NCBI GenBank assembly: GCA_000703065.1
Contig: JNLK01000001.1
Location: 3,184,001 to 3,248,000 of the forward strand
DNA: 64,000 nucleotides
From: Lachnospiraceae bacterium AC2029
GTDB taxonomy: Bacteria; Bacillota; Clostridia; Lachnospirales; Lachnospiraceae
Direction: 5' to 3'
Shown here: in pieces, positions 6,904 to 16,944 of the stretch
Position numbering within the stretch: the first letter of the stretch is position 1
Layout: each line of letters begins with the position of its first letter
Program-made: the position numbers and the translations under genes
The notes under the pieces: generated by a model
Told to the model about the DNA's origin: nothing
The model's input: only the letters and a program-made list of their open reading frames with translations
Database searches by the model: none

Positions 6904-8322
6904 ATGGCGAGAGGGAAAAAGAAAATATGGGCATTGCTGCTCATTATGGCGCTGGTGTCGACGTTGGTACCCAATATAGGGATCCGGACCGTGGAGGCAG
7001 CCGGGAAAACCATGGCAAATGCAACGAAGATCACGTTCGGAACGAAGACGAGTGGGTATATCAATGAGAATTCCAAAGACTGGTACAAATTCGTTCTTCC
7101 CACCTCCGGACGGTTGACAGTCAAACTCCATACTGAAATTAGTCAAGTTGATATGACTTTATATAACGAGGATGCAAGTGATTGGTTGTTCTCAGAGAAT
7201 GTACATTGGAACTCAACCACGAAGGTCGGAAATAAGAGCTTTACCATTGACCTTACGGCAGGGACCTATTATTTCCTCATCGAATATATGTGGGGATGTG
7301 GAAAATATGACGTTACAGCTACGTTCAATTCGGCATCTGAAAGCTTTTTGAACGGCTATGATGCAAATGGAAAACAACACTCTGATGATACCATGAAGAC
7401 TGCAAACAGTATCAGCTTTGGCAAGAATTATACGGGACAATTGGCTGATAACGATAAATTGGATTTTTACAAGTTCACACTGGGTCGGGCTGCAAAGGTA
7501 ACTTTATCCGCGAAGGCGTGGATGAGTGTAATCTGTTATGAATTTTATGATTCAAATGGTGTTTTTCTGGAGAGAGACTACGCTCACTGGAATTCTACTA
7601 CAGGTGTAAGCAACTACAGCGTGACTTATTCCTTTGGCAAAGGGACATACTATCTGGTGGTGAGTAGGTACTCTTATTACGATACCGGTAAATATAACAT
7701 TAAGATCACCAACAATATCCCGAAGGGCTGGAAGACTGTCTCTGGAAAAACGTATTATTATAACGCGAATGGTGATAAGGTGAAGGGCTGGCAGACCATC
7801 GGTGGTAAGAAGTACTATTTCAACTCTGACGGATCTGCGAAGACAGGATGGTTGAAATACAAGGATAAGTGGTACTTCTTCGATGTGAAAACACTGACAA
7901 TGGTTGTCGGCCAGAGAAAGCTCGGCGGTATCATGTGTACATTTAACTCGGATGGAACTTTAAAAACGTCACTGCCTAAAGAACTTGGCAGCTACCTCAA
8001 GGTAGATCAGGGTATCTTCATCCGTCATATTCCGAATATGAAGGATATAGGCTGTACAACCGCCAAGGTTTATTCGACACCGAATCTGATGGTGAGCGAC
8101 AAGGCGTTCAACAATAAGATCCAGTCCATCACGATCCGGAATACAAGCTCGCGTACTTTGAAGGGAGTCGGTATCGGGATGACGAAGGCACAGGTGCAGT
8201 CTAAGCTGAAGGGTAAGTATAAATCTGTTAAGAACGGTACAGAGTACAAGATGAACGATGGTACAACTCTGAAGATCACTTACAAGAATGGTAAGACCAG
8301 TAAGGTGGTCCTGGTGGTTTGA
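6904..8322 (+). CDS. secreted protein with two PPC-like domains, wall-binding repeats and a C-terminal SmpA-like domain
   Basis: 472 residues. The signal peptide is at about 1-34 (ALLLIMALVSTLV...VEAAG). Two bacterial pre-peptidase C-terminal-like beta domains follow (about 45-145 and 160-275; each has an SGYINENSKDWYKF- or TGQLADNDKLDFYKF-type start and a GTYYFLIE or GTYYLVVS end). Two to three wall-binding repeats (GWKTVSGKTYYYNANG, GWQTIGGKKYYFNSDG) occupy about 275-345. The C-terminal about 110 residues include GIGMTKAQVQSKLKGKYK, which resembles the short SmpA/OmlA-like fold. No catalytic domain was recognised, so it is probably a structural or adhesive surface protein. The start is fixed by AAGGAGG nine bases upstream. 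It is the first gene after riboswitch 3 and leads the operon. Confidence 0.82.
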   Translation: MARGKKKIWALLLIMALVSTLVPNIGIRTVEAAGKTMANATKITFGTKTSGYINENSKDWYKFVLPTSGRLTVKLHTEISQVDMTLYNEDASDWLFSENVHWNSTTKVGNKSFTIDLTAGTYYFLIEYMWGCGKYDVTATFNSASESFLNGYDANGKQHSDDTMKTANSISFGKNYTGQLADNDKLDFYKFTLGRAAKVTLSAKAWMSVICYEFYDSNGVFLERDYAHWNSTTGVSNYSVTYSFGKGTYYLVVSRYSYYDTGKYNIKITNNIPKGWKTVSGKTYYYNANGDKVKGWQTIGGKKYYFNSDGSAKTGWLKYKDKWYFFDVKTLTMVVGQRKLGGIMCTFNSDGTLKTSLPKELGSYLKVDQGIFIRHIPNMKDIGCTTAKVYSTPNLMVSDKAFNNKIQSITIRNTSSRTLKGVGIGMTKAQVQSKLKGKYKSVKNGTEYKMNDGTTLKITYKNGKTSKVVLVV

Positions 8323-8362
8323 TAGTTTACAGGGCGAGAAGAGTGTTAAGGGGGTGGAGTGC

Positions 8363-10528
8363 TTGATTTGTAAGAATTGTGGCTGTGGATTTAAGGAAGG
8401 TCTGGAAAGGTGCCCTGTATGTGGGACATCCGTAACATCCGTTAACAATGGGTCTTCAATGCAAGGGAATGGTCAACAACAGTTTAACCAGAATTCGATT
8501 CATTACAATCAGCAGGGAATGAATCAAAACGTACTTTCCCCCAATCCCCCGGCACCTCAAAAGGGACATGGGAAGAAGGTGGCACTCATCATTTCGTGTG
8601 TGGCGGTAGCTCTCCTTTTACTCATCGGGGGAATTGTTTTTATTCCCAAGTGGATTGGCGGAGAGAAAACTACTGAATCAGCACAAGAAAGTACGAGTGC
8701 TGCGGTAGGAACAGAGTCTACGGGAAAGAAGAGTTCTACCGAAAGCGCAGTGGGATCCGTAGCCGAGGATGAGTTTCAAGAGCTGATGAAAGAGGTAAAT
8801 GAACTCTATAACAAGAAGGACTATTATAATTGCTGGGTGAAGGCAACCGTGTCCATGAGCAACCTTCCCCTTACGGACGTGCAGCATACGAAGCTGCAAA
8901 AGATAGTGGATGCTTGTAAAGCAGAGGCCGGAGATTATTATCTCAAGATGGCGGAGGAAGCAATATCGAACGGAAAGGATACAGAATTTGATACGTGTAC
9001 CAAATATTTGATGGAAATGTATGCGGGAGATAAGAAAACCCTGGCGAAGGTTAGTGAACTGAAGGAAAGTAGAATAAAAAAAATCAGAACGTCTTACTGG
9101 GATTATGTTAAAGAAGAAGGCATTTTGGAAACAAAAAGAGTTCCGAGCTATGGAGATTATGGTTATCATCAGCCAACCTCCTTGTTTTTAAAGGATTGTG
9201 ATTGGGATGATATACCTGAACTTTATATTTCCTATGAAGATGCAATTTATGCATCGGAAGTTGGTTGGGGTGGTATTATTTGCATCTATAAGGATGCAGG
9301 AACGATTAAGGAAAAGCTTGTGTTCAGCTATGAGGGACGATTTGAAAAGGACGGGATGAAAATAGAAAGCATTGATTCAGAGGATAGCCTTAGGGAATGG
9401 ATCGAGAGAAAAGGGGAGGATATCATTCCGGGAAATGAGGAGGAAATTAGGAACTATTTGCTGGAAGGGGATTATACAAAATCCGTAGCTGATTACTCTG
9501 TTCCTATGAGTATGGTCGGAGACCATTCCGCAACTGCAGATAAAGACAGTGAGGTTAAAAGTGCATACTTTGGCTTCTGTGACGGAACGGTTATTCTATC
9601 TGTTAATAGATGTCAGGGAATAGGAATTTGGAATGAGGAAGGGACGATTGATCTTACCGGAGAAGCATGGTATGAATCCGCTGGAGGTTTGGAGGGAAAA
9701 CTGAATGTCGGAAGCGGGAAGAAATCAATGCAGATAACGGAGGCAAAGAGCTATTGGCCATTAATGGTGGATGAGAATGGAAATGTTGTGAAAGAAGATA
9801 TGGGGACTATTACAATCTCATCAGAGGTGAGCAAAGACGGAGAAGAATCAACCGAGGAGGAAGGGACGGACAGTCGTGTATCAGAGGAGACAGTTGGGGC
9901 TGAATCCAAGAATCAAGAATTATATAAGGATTTTCTGAAGGATTATTACACGTTTTACAAAGAGGTGAAGGAAGGAAAACTTGAGTCGGGAATGGCGGAG
10001 TATTCGAATAGATCGGATTCCATAATGAATAAATGGTTACTTGGGTGGGATTATGTTCCTTCTCCGGACGATATGAAATATGCGTTTCTGGATTTGGATG
10101 AAAATGGTACAGATGAACTCCTGGCAATATTTGGAGATGAAGTCGTTGCTATTTTTTCGATAGAGAACGGATTTCCGAAGGCGATAACCAGTTCATGGAC
10201 GAGAAGTGCGTTATGGGTTGATGGGAACAAGAATGTTTACCAATCATCTACTGATGGAAGCTATTTTACGGAATGGGACAGATATCGTGTTTCAGGATGT
10301 GATTTGGTCATTAAGGAATCGGTATGCTACGAGGAAGAATACGAAGACGGGATAGTATTTGGAAAGTATTATTATCATGCAGAAGGGATGACTTTATTTG
10401 GGCAAACTGATCAAGGCACCAAGATAAGCGAAGCGGAATTTGAGAAAACACTGAAGGATTGGAAAGATAATAATCATAGTGTTAATGATTTAAACGTTAA
10501 AACATATAATATCAAGGATTTTAAATAA
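8363..10528 (+). CDS. zinc-ribbon, membrane-anchored surface protein with variable ectodomain (family member 1)
   Basis: About 721 residues from a proposed TTG start, which aligns exactly with the ATG of the related protein at 17040 (both read M-I-C-x-N-C-G-C-G-F) and sits 8 bases after AAGGGGG; it also removes the overlap with the previous gene. Layout: cytosolic zinc ribbon (CKNCGCGF...CPVCG) at 1-20, Gln/Asn/Pro-rich linker, one TM helix (about 70-92), Ser/Thr linker, a helical module (EDEFQELMKEVNELYNKKDYYNCW...) shared with the genes at 10608 and 13303, then two acidic beta domains. The last carries an EF-hand-like loop (LDLDENGTDELL) and is related to the C-terminus of the protein at 12161. 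The ectodomain lies outside the membrane. Function unknown. Confidence 0.72.
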   Translation: MICKNCGCGFKEGLERCPVCGTSVTSVNNGSSMQGNGQQQFNQNSIHYNQQGMNQNVLSPNPPAPQKGHGKKVALIISCVAVALLLLIGGIVFIPKWIGGEKTTESAQESTSAAVGTESTGKKSSTESAVGSVAEDEFQELMKEVNELYNKKDYYNCWVKATVSMSNLPLTDVQHTKLQKIVDACKAEAGDYYLKMAEEAISNGKDTEFDTCTKYLMEMYAGDKKTLAKVSELKESRIKKIRTSYWDYVKEEGILETKRVPSYGDYGYHQPTSLFLKDCDWDDIPELYISYEDAIYASEVGWGGIICIYKDAGTIKEKLVFSYEGRFEKDGMKIESIDSEDSLREWIERKGEDIIPGNEEEIRNYLLEGDYTKSVADYSVPMSMVGDHSATADKDSEVKSAYFGFCDGTVILSVNRCQGIGIWNEEGTIDLTGEAWYESAGGLEGKLNVGSGKKSMQITEAKSYWPLMVDENGNVVKEDMGTITISSEVSKDGEESTEEEGTDSRVSEETVGAESKNQELYKDFLKDYYTFYKEVKEGKLESGMAEYSNRSDSIMNKWLLGWDYVPSPDDMKYAFLDLDENGTDELLAIFGDEVVAIFSIENGFPKAITSSWTRSALWVDGNKNVYQSSTDGSYFTEWDRYRVSGCDLVIKESVCYEEEYEDGIVFGKYYYHAEGMTLFGQTDQGTKISEAEFEKTLKDWKDNNHSVNDLNVKTYNIKDFK

Positions 10529-10607
10529 GGTTGCTTCTTTCGCTGACCGCCCTGGTGGTTTGATAAGGATTCACGGGGGCAATCAGAGTGTAAAGGGGGT
10601 GAAGAAT

Positions 10608-12092
10608 TTGATTTGTAAGAATTGTGGCTGTGGATTTAAGGAAGGTCTGGAAAGGTGCCCTGTATGCGGGACATCCATAACACCCATTAACAATGGGCCT
10701 GCTATGCGAGGGGATGGTCAACAACAGTTTAAACAGAATTCGCTTCATTACAATCCGCAGGGCATGAAGCAAGACACCGTTTATCACAATTCGCAGGCCA
10801 TGAAGCAAAATGCACTTCACCCCAATCCCCCGGCACCTCAAAAGGGACCCGGGAAGAAGGTGGCATTCATCATTTCGGGTCTGGCGGTAGTCCTCCTTTT
10901 GCTCATCATGGGAATTGTTTTTCTTCCCAAGTGGATTGGCGGAGAGAAATCAACGGAATCATTGCAAGAAAGTACGGAAGACACAGGAAGAACGAATGCC
11001 GCGGCAGGAACAGAGTCTACGGAAAAGAAAAGTTCGACCGAAAGCGCAGAGGGATCTGTAGCTGAGGATGAATTTCAAGAGTTGATGAAAGAGGTGACTG
11101 AACTCTATAACAAGAAGGACTATTATAATTGTTGGGTGAAGGCAACCGTGTCCATGAGCAACCTTCCCCTTACGGACGTGCAGCATACGAAGCTGCAAAA
11201 GATAGTGGATGCTTGTAAAGCAGAGGCTGGAGATTATTATCTCAAATTGTCGGAGGAAGCAATATCGAACGGAAAGGATAAAGTATTTGATACGTGTACT
11301 AAATATTTGACGGAAATGTATCCGGAAGATAAGGAAATCACAGCGAAAGTAAACAAGTTGAAAGAACTAAAAGCGACAAATGATGAGCAGAAAAAAGAAG
11401 CAGAAAAAGAAGCGGAAAAAGAGCGTTACGTTGTTTTGGATTTTTCACGATGGAAGGAGAGTGAATATATTTTAAATACGCCGATATGCTACTGCAAGGG
11501 AAGCAAATTGGATGTTAATGCTGATTTGCCGGAACTGAAGTTTGACAGTAAAGGAAGGACGAAGCTTGTCCTTGAACCGGGAGAATGGATTTTTCAGCAG
11601 AAGGAATCAATGGGTGGACCTCCATTGTTCTGGAAACTCAAAATCACAGAAGAACAGATTCGTAATCAAGCGACAATCAAAATGTGGTTGGATATGTGGG
11701 GGAGCTATGATCACGTTTATTACAAAAACGATGATTCCCTCAAGATTTGGTCCGATGGGTATGCCGAAGGAACGGTAGTAGGAGCGGATGGAAAACAGCA
11801 TTCCTATACTGCGCAATTTGAGTTTGTTGGGGATGAAACGGATGAAGATGGGTATTACATGGAATGCTTCCGTTGTTTGGAGGTTTCGGATGTCGAATTG
11901 AATATTCCTTTCAGAACAGGAGAGGATTATTATTTCGACACATTTTATGTGTATGAGGAATATGGAGTGAATGATCTGGATATTCCATATGATGAAAAAA
12001 AGGACATAAACTACAATGCTGTTGTTGAAATAAAAGATAAAAACCTGGAGAAAACCGGATATGACTGCAAGTATTATACGCCGCAAATCTGA
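10608..12092 (+). CDS. zinc-ribbon, membrane-anchored surface protein with variable ectodomain (family member 2)
   Basis: About 494 residues from TTG, placed as in the gene at 8363 (AAGGGGG about 8 bases upstream). The zinc-ribbon head, linker, TM helix (about 83-105) and helical module are nearly identical to member 1 at DNA level. A Lys/Glu-rich coiled segment (KKEAEKEAEKERYVV) leads into a different C-terminal beta domain (YVVLDFSRWKES...CYCKG...LVLEPGEWIF...MWLDMW...YKNDDSLKIWSDGYAEGTV) that is shared only with the protein at 13303. The upstream gap retains 15 bases (10551-10565) identical to the 3' end of the gene at 6904, a scar of tandem duplication. Function unknown; co-transcription with its neighbours is inferred from short gaps and the lack of terminators. 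Confidence 0.72.
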   Translation: MICKNCGCGFKEGLERCPVCGTSITPINNGPAMRGDGQQQFKQNSLHYNPQGMKQDTVYHNSQAMKQNALHPNPPAPQKGPGKKVAFIISGLAVVLLLLIMGIVFLPKWIGGEKSTESLQESTEDTGRTNAAAGTESTEKKSSTESAEGSVAEDEFQELMKEVTELYNKKDYYNCWVKATVSMSNLPLTDVQHTKLQKIVDACKAEAGDYYLKLSEEAISNGKDKVFDTCTKYLTEMYPEDKEITAKVNKLKELKATNDEQKKEAEKEAEKERYVVLDFSRWKESEYILNTPICYCKGSKLDVNADLPELKFDSKGRTKLVLEPGEWIFQQKESMGGPPLFWKLKITEEQIRNQATIKMWLDMWGSYDHVYYKNDDSLKIWSDGYAEGTVVGADGKQHSYTAQFEFVGDETDEDGYYMECFRCLEVSDVELNIPFRTGEDYYFDTFYVYEEYGVNDLDIPYDEKKDINYNAVVEIKDKNLEKTGYDCKYYTPQI

Positions 12093-12160
12093 TGAATGAT
12101 GGGAGACTAACGGAAGAAATCGATTGAAGCAATATTCGGAAATTAAGGAGGATAGTCAGG

Positions 12161-13240
12161 ATGAAAAGATGTTCATTTCAGTTTAGAAGACGGATTAGTA
12201 TTATCCTTGCGTTGTTCATTATGATTTCATGTTTGTTTATCGGGACAGAATACAGATCAGAAGCGGCTACCGGTACCTGGAAGAAGGATTCCAAGGGCTG
12301 GTATTATCGGTATTCCGACGGCACCTGGGCGAAGAATACGTGGATAAAAAGCGGTAAGACATGGTATCATTTTAACAAGTACGGATATATGCAGCTTGGG
12401 TGGCAGAAAATCTCCGGGAAATGGTATTATTTCGGGACGGATGGCTCCATGAGAGTCGGCTGGCAGAAGATCTCTGGGAAATGGTATTTCTTCGGCAACG
12501 GTGTGATGCAGACCGGATGGAAGAAACTATCCGGCAAATGGTATTATTTTGACTCCGAAGGTCGGATGGTGACTGGGAAAAGAACCATCAGCGGAGGCGA
12601 ATATATTTTCAACAGTAACGGAGTCATGATCCAGGATGCTAAGTATTATAACATCTACAAGCCGTTCCTGAATGATGTTAAAAAAACTGTCCTAAGGGCC
12701 AGAGATGCAGGTTGGTCGGATAGTTACCAATATATACAGGAACTCGAATCAAGATGGGGGCTTTGTTTCTATTCGAATCCCACATATAATGGTTTTTCGT
12801 ACGCATTCGAGGACCTGAACAAGGACGGTACTCCGGAATTGTTGTTGTATCTAGGTATTAATAAGAGTGAACGGGAACTTTCGGCCGGATTTACGATAGT
12901 AAATGGAAAGATGAAGTCTTTTTTGATCGGATGGGCCAGAAATAGTTATGATATTAGCAAGGATGGGTACATCTATAACTTTTCAAGTGACGGCGCAGAA
13001 GCACACGATTATACAAGATATAAGATGGGTAAGACCCAGCTGATAGCAGTGGACGGAGTCAGCGAATGTTGGGGGGAGTATTCTAAAACGGTGTACGTAA
13101 ACGGCGCTACAACAAGGAATACGACAACCATCAGTAAGGCGGAATTCACCAGAATCAGTGAGGCGTGGTATAACAATGCAAGAAATACGAAAAATCAGAT
13201 TGACGTTGCTGTCATAACCTTGGTAAAAGAGTCCGAATGA
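12161..13240 (+). CDS. secreted wall-binding-repeat protein with EF-hand-like C-terminal domain
   Basis: 359 residues. The signal peptide is at about 1-37 (IILALFIMISCLFIG...SEAATG). About six wall-binding repeats follow at 40-165 (GWYYRYSDGTW, KTWYHFNKYGYMQLGWQKISGKWYYF-type). A C-terminal domain of about 190 residues includes YAFEDLNKDGTPELLLYLG, an acidic loop of the EF-hand/FG-GAP type that may bind calcium. That domain is homologous to the end of the protein at 8363, here on a secreted wall-bound scaffold instead of a TM anchor. The start has GGAGGAT upstream (AAGGAGGATAGTCAGG-ATG). It sits in the middle of the riboswitch 3 operon. It could be an adhesin or a matrix component; no enzyme motif was seen. 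Confidence 0.8.
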   Translation: MKRCSFQFRRRISIILALFIMISCLFIGTEYRSEAATGTWKKDSKGWYYRYSDGTWAKNTWIKSGKTWYHFNKYGYMQLGWQKISGKWYYFGTDGSMRVGWQKISGKWYFFGNGVMQTGWKKLSGKWYYFDSEGRMVTGKRTISGGEYIFNSNGVMIQDAKYYNIYKPFLNDVKKTVLRARDAGWSDSYQYIQELESRWGLCFYSNPTYNGFSYAFEDLNKDGTPELLLYLGINKSERELSAGFTIVNGKMKSFLIGWARNSYDISKDGYIYNFSSDGAEAHDYTRYKMGKTQLIAVDGVSECWGEYSKTVYVNGATTRNTTTISKAEFTRISEAWYNNARNTKNQIDVAVITLVKESE

Positions 13241-13302
13241 GAACAATAGAATTAGTATTAACAGGTGGAGAATAGATAAATAAGCGAAAAGAGGTGGCGT
13301 AT

Positions 13303-15246
13303 TTGATTTGTAAGAATTGTGGCTGTGGATTTAAGGAAGGTCTGGAAAGGTGTCCTGTATGCGGTACGATGGTAACACCCATTAACATTGGGCCTGCTAT
13401 GCGAGGGGATGGTCAACAACAGTTTAACCAGAATTCGCTTCAGTACAATCCGCAGGGAATGAATCAAAATACACTTCCTCCCAATCCCCCGACACCTCAA
13501 AAGGGAAATGGGAAGAAGGCGGCACTCATCATTTCGGGTCTGGCGGGAGTTCTCCTTTTGCTCATCGTGGGAATTGTTTTACTTCCCAAGTGGATTGGTG
13601 GAGGGGAAACTACGGAATCAACTACGGAAAGTACGGAAGACACAGGAAGAACAAATGATGCGGCAGGAACAGAGTCTACGGGAAAGAAGAGTTCTACCGA
13701 AAGCGCAGTGGGATCTGTAGCTGAGGATGAATTTCAAGAGCTGATGAAAGAGGTAAATGAACTTTATAACAAGAAGGACTATTATAATTGCTGGGTGAAG
13801 GCAACCGTGTCCATGAGCAACCTTCCCCTTACGGACGTGCAGAATGAGAATCTGCAAAAGATAGTGGATGCCTGTAAAGCAGAGGCCGGAGACTATTATC
13901 TCAAGAAGGCGGAGGAATCAATATCGAACGGAAAGGATACAGAATTTGATACGTGTACCAAATATTTGGCGGAAATGTATGCGGGAGATAAGGAAATCAC
14001 AGCGAAAGTAAACAAGTTGAAAGAACTAAAAGCGACAAATGATGAGCATGACAGATATAAAGATATACTGGACCTGATTTATTTCATTGGGTATACGGAT
14101 AATAACGCCGATCGGCAATTGTATGAAATGCTGGATCCGGAGCTTAAAAAATATGATTTAAGCGCAAACTGTGCGCAACAGCTGAACAATTTGACATATG
14201 AGTTTCGGGATGTCACCAATGATGGAAATGCAGAACTGATTGTGCATAGAGATGGAGATCCTATCTGGGGATTGTTTAGTGAAAACAAGGGTAATTATCT
14301 GACTTTTTATATCAATGCTGCACCAAGTGTGGGTGTACGCGAGATCCGCGAAGGTGTGTTTGATTTCTATGATGATGGGGGAGGAGAAAGTATCGTTCAT
14401 TTTGATTCGGATGGGAATCAACACGAATATTCCAGTAAATCTGATTACGAAAAAATTCCCGAGCCGGATTCAAATACTATTCCGCTTGCTGAATATAATC
14501 CATCGGTGGACTATTATTCTGTGGCTCAAAAACGTTTGGAGAAGGAAAAAGAAGCGGATAAAGAGCGTTACGTTGTTTTGGATTTTTCATATCATTTACA
14601 ATCATATGGAGAGTATGGAGATTATTTTTTAAGTAGACCGATTCATTATTGCAAGGGAAATAAATTCGATTATGATGCAAATAATTCGCCGGAACTGAAG
14701 CTTGACAGTAAGGGAAAGGTAAAGGTGGTTCTTGAACCTGGAGAGTGGGTGTTCTCAAGTTGGCAGTATGGAGATAATGGACCGTATGGCGAATGGAAGG
14801 TAAAGGTTGTTGAGGATCAACTCCGTAATCATGAGGAAATCAAAATGTGGTTGACCATTTTTGAGTATGAGGATGGTGTTGGTAACAATATTTTTTATAA
14901 AAATGACGATTCCCTTCGGCTCTGGTCCGATGGTTATGCGGAGGGAATGGTAATAGGTACAGATGGGAAGACACATTCCTATACTGTGCGATTTGAGATT
15001 ATTGATCTTTTAAAGGATGAAGATGGGATTGGCATGGAGGGCTGTCGATGCACGGATGTTATTTCGGACGGAGGAGCGAGCGTTCCGTTTAAAGCGGGGG
15101 AGAATTATTATTTTGATTTATTTTTACCGAATAAGGAATGTTATGATGAAAAAAAGGACCTACACTACAATGCTGTTATTGAAATAAAAGATAAAAACAT
15201 GGAAAAAACCGGTTATGACAGTAAATATTTTTCGTCGCAGTTTTAA
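13303..15246 (+). CDS. zinc-ribbon, membrane-anchored surface protein with variable ectodomain (family member 3)
   Basis: About 647 residues from the family TTG start (AAGAGGTGG upstream); an in-frame GTG three codons earlier is the alternative. The N-terminal zinc ribbon, Gln-rich linker, TM helix (about 68-92), Thr/Ser/Glu linker and helical module match members 1 and 2. There follow an inserted domain with an acidic loop (YEFRDVTNDGNAELIVHRDG) and then the C-terminal beta domain of member 2 (YVVLDFSYH...RPIHYCKG...VVLEPGEWVF...WSDGYAEGMVIG). This mosaic order suggests domain shuffling between paralogues. It lies 62 bases after the gene at 12161 with no terminator between them. Function unknown. 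Confidence 0.72.
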   Translation: MICKNCGCGFKEGLERCPVCGTMVTPINIGPAMRGDGQQQFNQNSLQYNPQGMNQNTLPPNPPTPQKGNGKKAALIISGLAGVLLLLIVGIVLLPKWIGGGETTESTTESTEDTGRTNDAAGTESTGKKSSTESAVGSVAEDEFQELMKEVNELYNKKDYYNCWVKATVSMSNLPLTDVQNENLQKIVDACKAEAGDYYLKKAEESISNGKDTEFDTCTKYLAEMYAGDKEITAKVNKLKELKATNDEHDRYKDILDLIYFIGYTDNNADRQLYEMLDPELKKYDLSANCAQQLNNLTYEFRDVTNDGNAELIVHRDGDPIWGLFSENKGNYLTFYINAAPSVGVREIREGVFDFYDDGGGESIVHFDSDGNQHEYSSKSDYEKIPEPDSNTIPLAEYNPSVDYYSVAQKRLEKEKEADKERYVVLDFSYHLQSYGEYGDYFLSRPIHYCKGNKFDYDANNSPELKLDSKGKVKVVLEPGEWVFSSWQYGDNGPYGEWKVKVVEDQLRNHEEIKMWLTIFEYEDGVGNNIFYKNDDSLRLWSDGYAEGMVIGTDGKTHSYTVRFEIIDLLKDEDGIGMEGCRCTDVISDGGASVPFKAGENYYFDLFLPNKECYDEKKDLHYNAVIEIKDKNMEKTGYDSKYFSSQF

Positions 15247-15296
15247 AAGATCCTATAAGTGGTTTTGGCCGGCTTCAGTGAAGGAAGGTGGGGAAT

Positions 15297-16883
15297 TTGA
15301 TTTGTAAGAATTGTGGCTGTGGATTTAAGGAAGGTCTGAAAAAGTGCCCTGTATGCGGAGCTATCATAACATCCGGCAACAATGGGTCTGCTATGCGCGG
15401 GGAAGATCAACAACAGTTTAAACAGAATTCGATTCATTACGATCCGCAGGGCAAGAATCAAAACGCCCTTTCTCGCGATCCGCAGGGCATGAATCAAAAT
15501 GTACTTCCCCCCAATACCCCGGCACCTCAGAAGGGACATGGGAAGAAGGTGGCACTCATCATTTCGGGTGCGGTGGTAGTTCTCCTTTTGCTCATCGGGG
15601 GAATTGTTTTTCTTCCCAAGTGGATTGGCGGAGAGAAAACTACGGAAAAAACTACGGAATCAGCTAAGGAGAGTACGAAAGACACAGAAAGAACGAATGC
15701 TGCGGCAGAAACTGAGTCTACGGGAAAGAAAAGTACTGCTGGAACTGAGTCTACGGAAAAGAAAAGTTCTACCGAAAGCGTGAAGGATCAGAATAATGAA
15801 AAAGAGGAGACACCGGACAAGGCTACTAAGCAGAGAAAAAAAGAACAAATTCAGATGCTCATAGCAGATGAGGATATGGATTCAGATAAATATCAGTATT
15901 CATCAGCCTACGCAAAAGACTGGCAAAAGGCATATGCTGCATTTGTGGGAAAGGCCTGGAGAGAGGGCGTATATTATGAGTTTGAGCAGGCATATGTCCC
16001 ATTTTTTGGATATGCAATTTATGATATGGATGAGGATGGTATACCGGAACTACTTGTCAGGTGTATGGATCCGGAAGGAATGTATTCAGACGATATGTTT
16101 CTGGGTATATATCAGTACAGGGATAAAAAGGTCGAATGCCTGGACTTTAGCGGGGAAAGAAGCATGGAATATTATAGAATCCCGGGCAACGGAATGATGA
16201 ATTATAGGTTGTATTATCACGGGAAGGGAATTCTCGATGTTTCCAAAACAGAATTGCATGACGGAAAGCTTGAAGTAAGTAATCTCTATTCTGCTAATCT
16301 GCGTGACGATGATCCGAACGGTGAAAAATCACCTGAAGAAATAGTACCGGGAGCTCAACCGATAGAATTTGTGGAGGGCAATTGCCTGTTGCCTATCTTT
16401 GATTATTACGGTGTGCCGGAGACAAAGTCCGATTGTACGAATGAGGAGGCAAAAGAGCTTATAAATGATGTGATCCAAAATGATGGATCTATATATTATT
16501 GTTTTCAGGATGCAAGTTTTGATAAGGGAGCAGATGAAAGCAATATGAAAAGAGAGTATCATACCGAGTTAGTAATGAAAAAAATGAATTTTAGGGAGCT
16601 ATGTAGTAAGGGTGGATTATTTGATACTGAGTGCGATGTTAAAACAATGGATTGGAGAGATTTGAATGGCGATGGACAGGATGAGTGCGTTGTTTCCTTT
16701 GGACAAAAGGAAAACGATTGGGGAGTGTGGGTTGTATTTAGCCTGCAAAACGAAAAGGTTTATGCATACTATCCTCGTTTTGTCTCTATAGATTGTTATC
16801 CGTATTCCTTTGGAGATTATAATTTGAGCAATAAAAAGATAGATTTCAGATTCTATAAAGATCAGTATTATTGTACATATTGA
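15297..16883 (+). CDS. zinc-ribbon, membrane-anchored surface protein with variable ectodomain (family member 4)
   Basis: About 528 residues from the family TTG start (AAGGTGG upstream). The zinc ribbon (CKNCGCGF...CPVCG), a longer Gln/Asn/Pro linker with an extra repeat (DPQG.NQN), the TM helix (about 82-105) and a Lys/Ser/Thr linker are shared. The helical module of members 1-3 is absent, replaced by a charged segment (NEKEETPDKATKQRKKEQIQ). The ectodomain has acidic calcium-type loops (YDMDEDGIPELLVR; DLNGDGQDECVVSF) and is related to the C-terminal half of the protein at 26571. It is the last gene of the riboswitch 3 run; a weak terminator follows. Function unknown. Confidence 0.72.
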   Translation: MICKNCGCGFKEGLKKCPVCGAIITSGNNGSAMRGEDQQQFKQNSIHYDPQGKNQNALSRDPQGMNQNVLPPNTPAPQKGHGKKVALIISGAVVVLLLLIGGIVFLPKWIGGEKTTEKTTESAKESTKDTERTNAAAETESTGKKSTAGTESTEKKSSTESVKDQNNEKEETPDKATKQRKKEQIQMLIADEDMDSDKYQYSSAYAKDWQKAYAAFVGKAWREGVYYEFEQAYVPFFGYAIYDMDEDGIPELLVRCMDPEGMYSDDMFLGIYQYRDKKVECLDFSGERSMEYYRIPGNGMMNYRLYYHGKGILDVSKTELHDGKLEVSNLYSANLRDDDPNGEKSPEEIVPGAQPIEFVEGNCLLPIFDYYGVPETKSDCTNEEAKELINDVIQNDGSIYYCFQDASFDKGADESNMKREYHTELVMKKMNFRELCSKGGLFDTECDVKTMDWRDLNGDGQDECVVSFGQKENDWGVWVVFSLQNEKVYAYYPRFVSIDCYPYSFGDYNLSNKKIDFRFYKDQYYCTY

Positions 16884-16944
16884 TAGTTACGTCATGTATT
16901 ACATATGTAGTTTAGATGTTATGGCACCCGAATATCGAAGGTCT

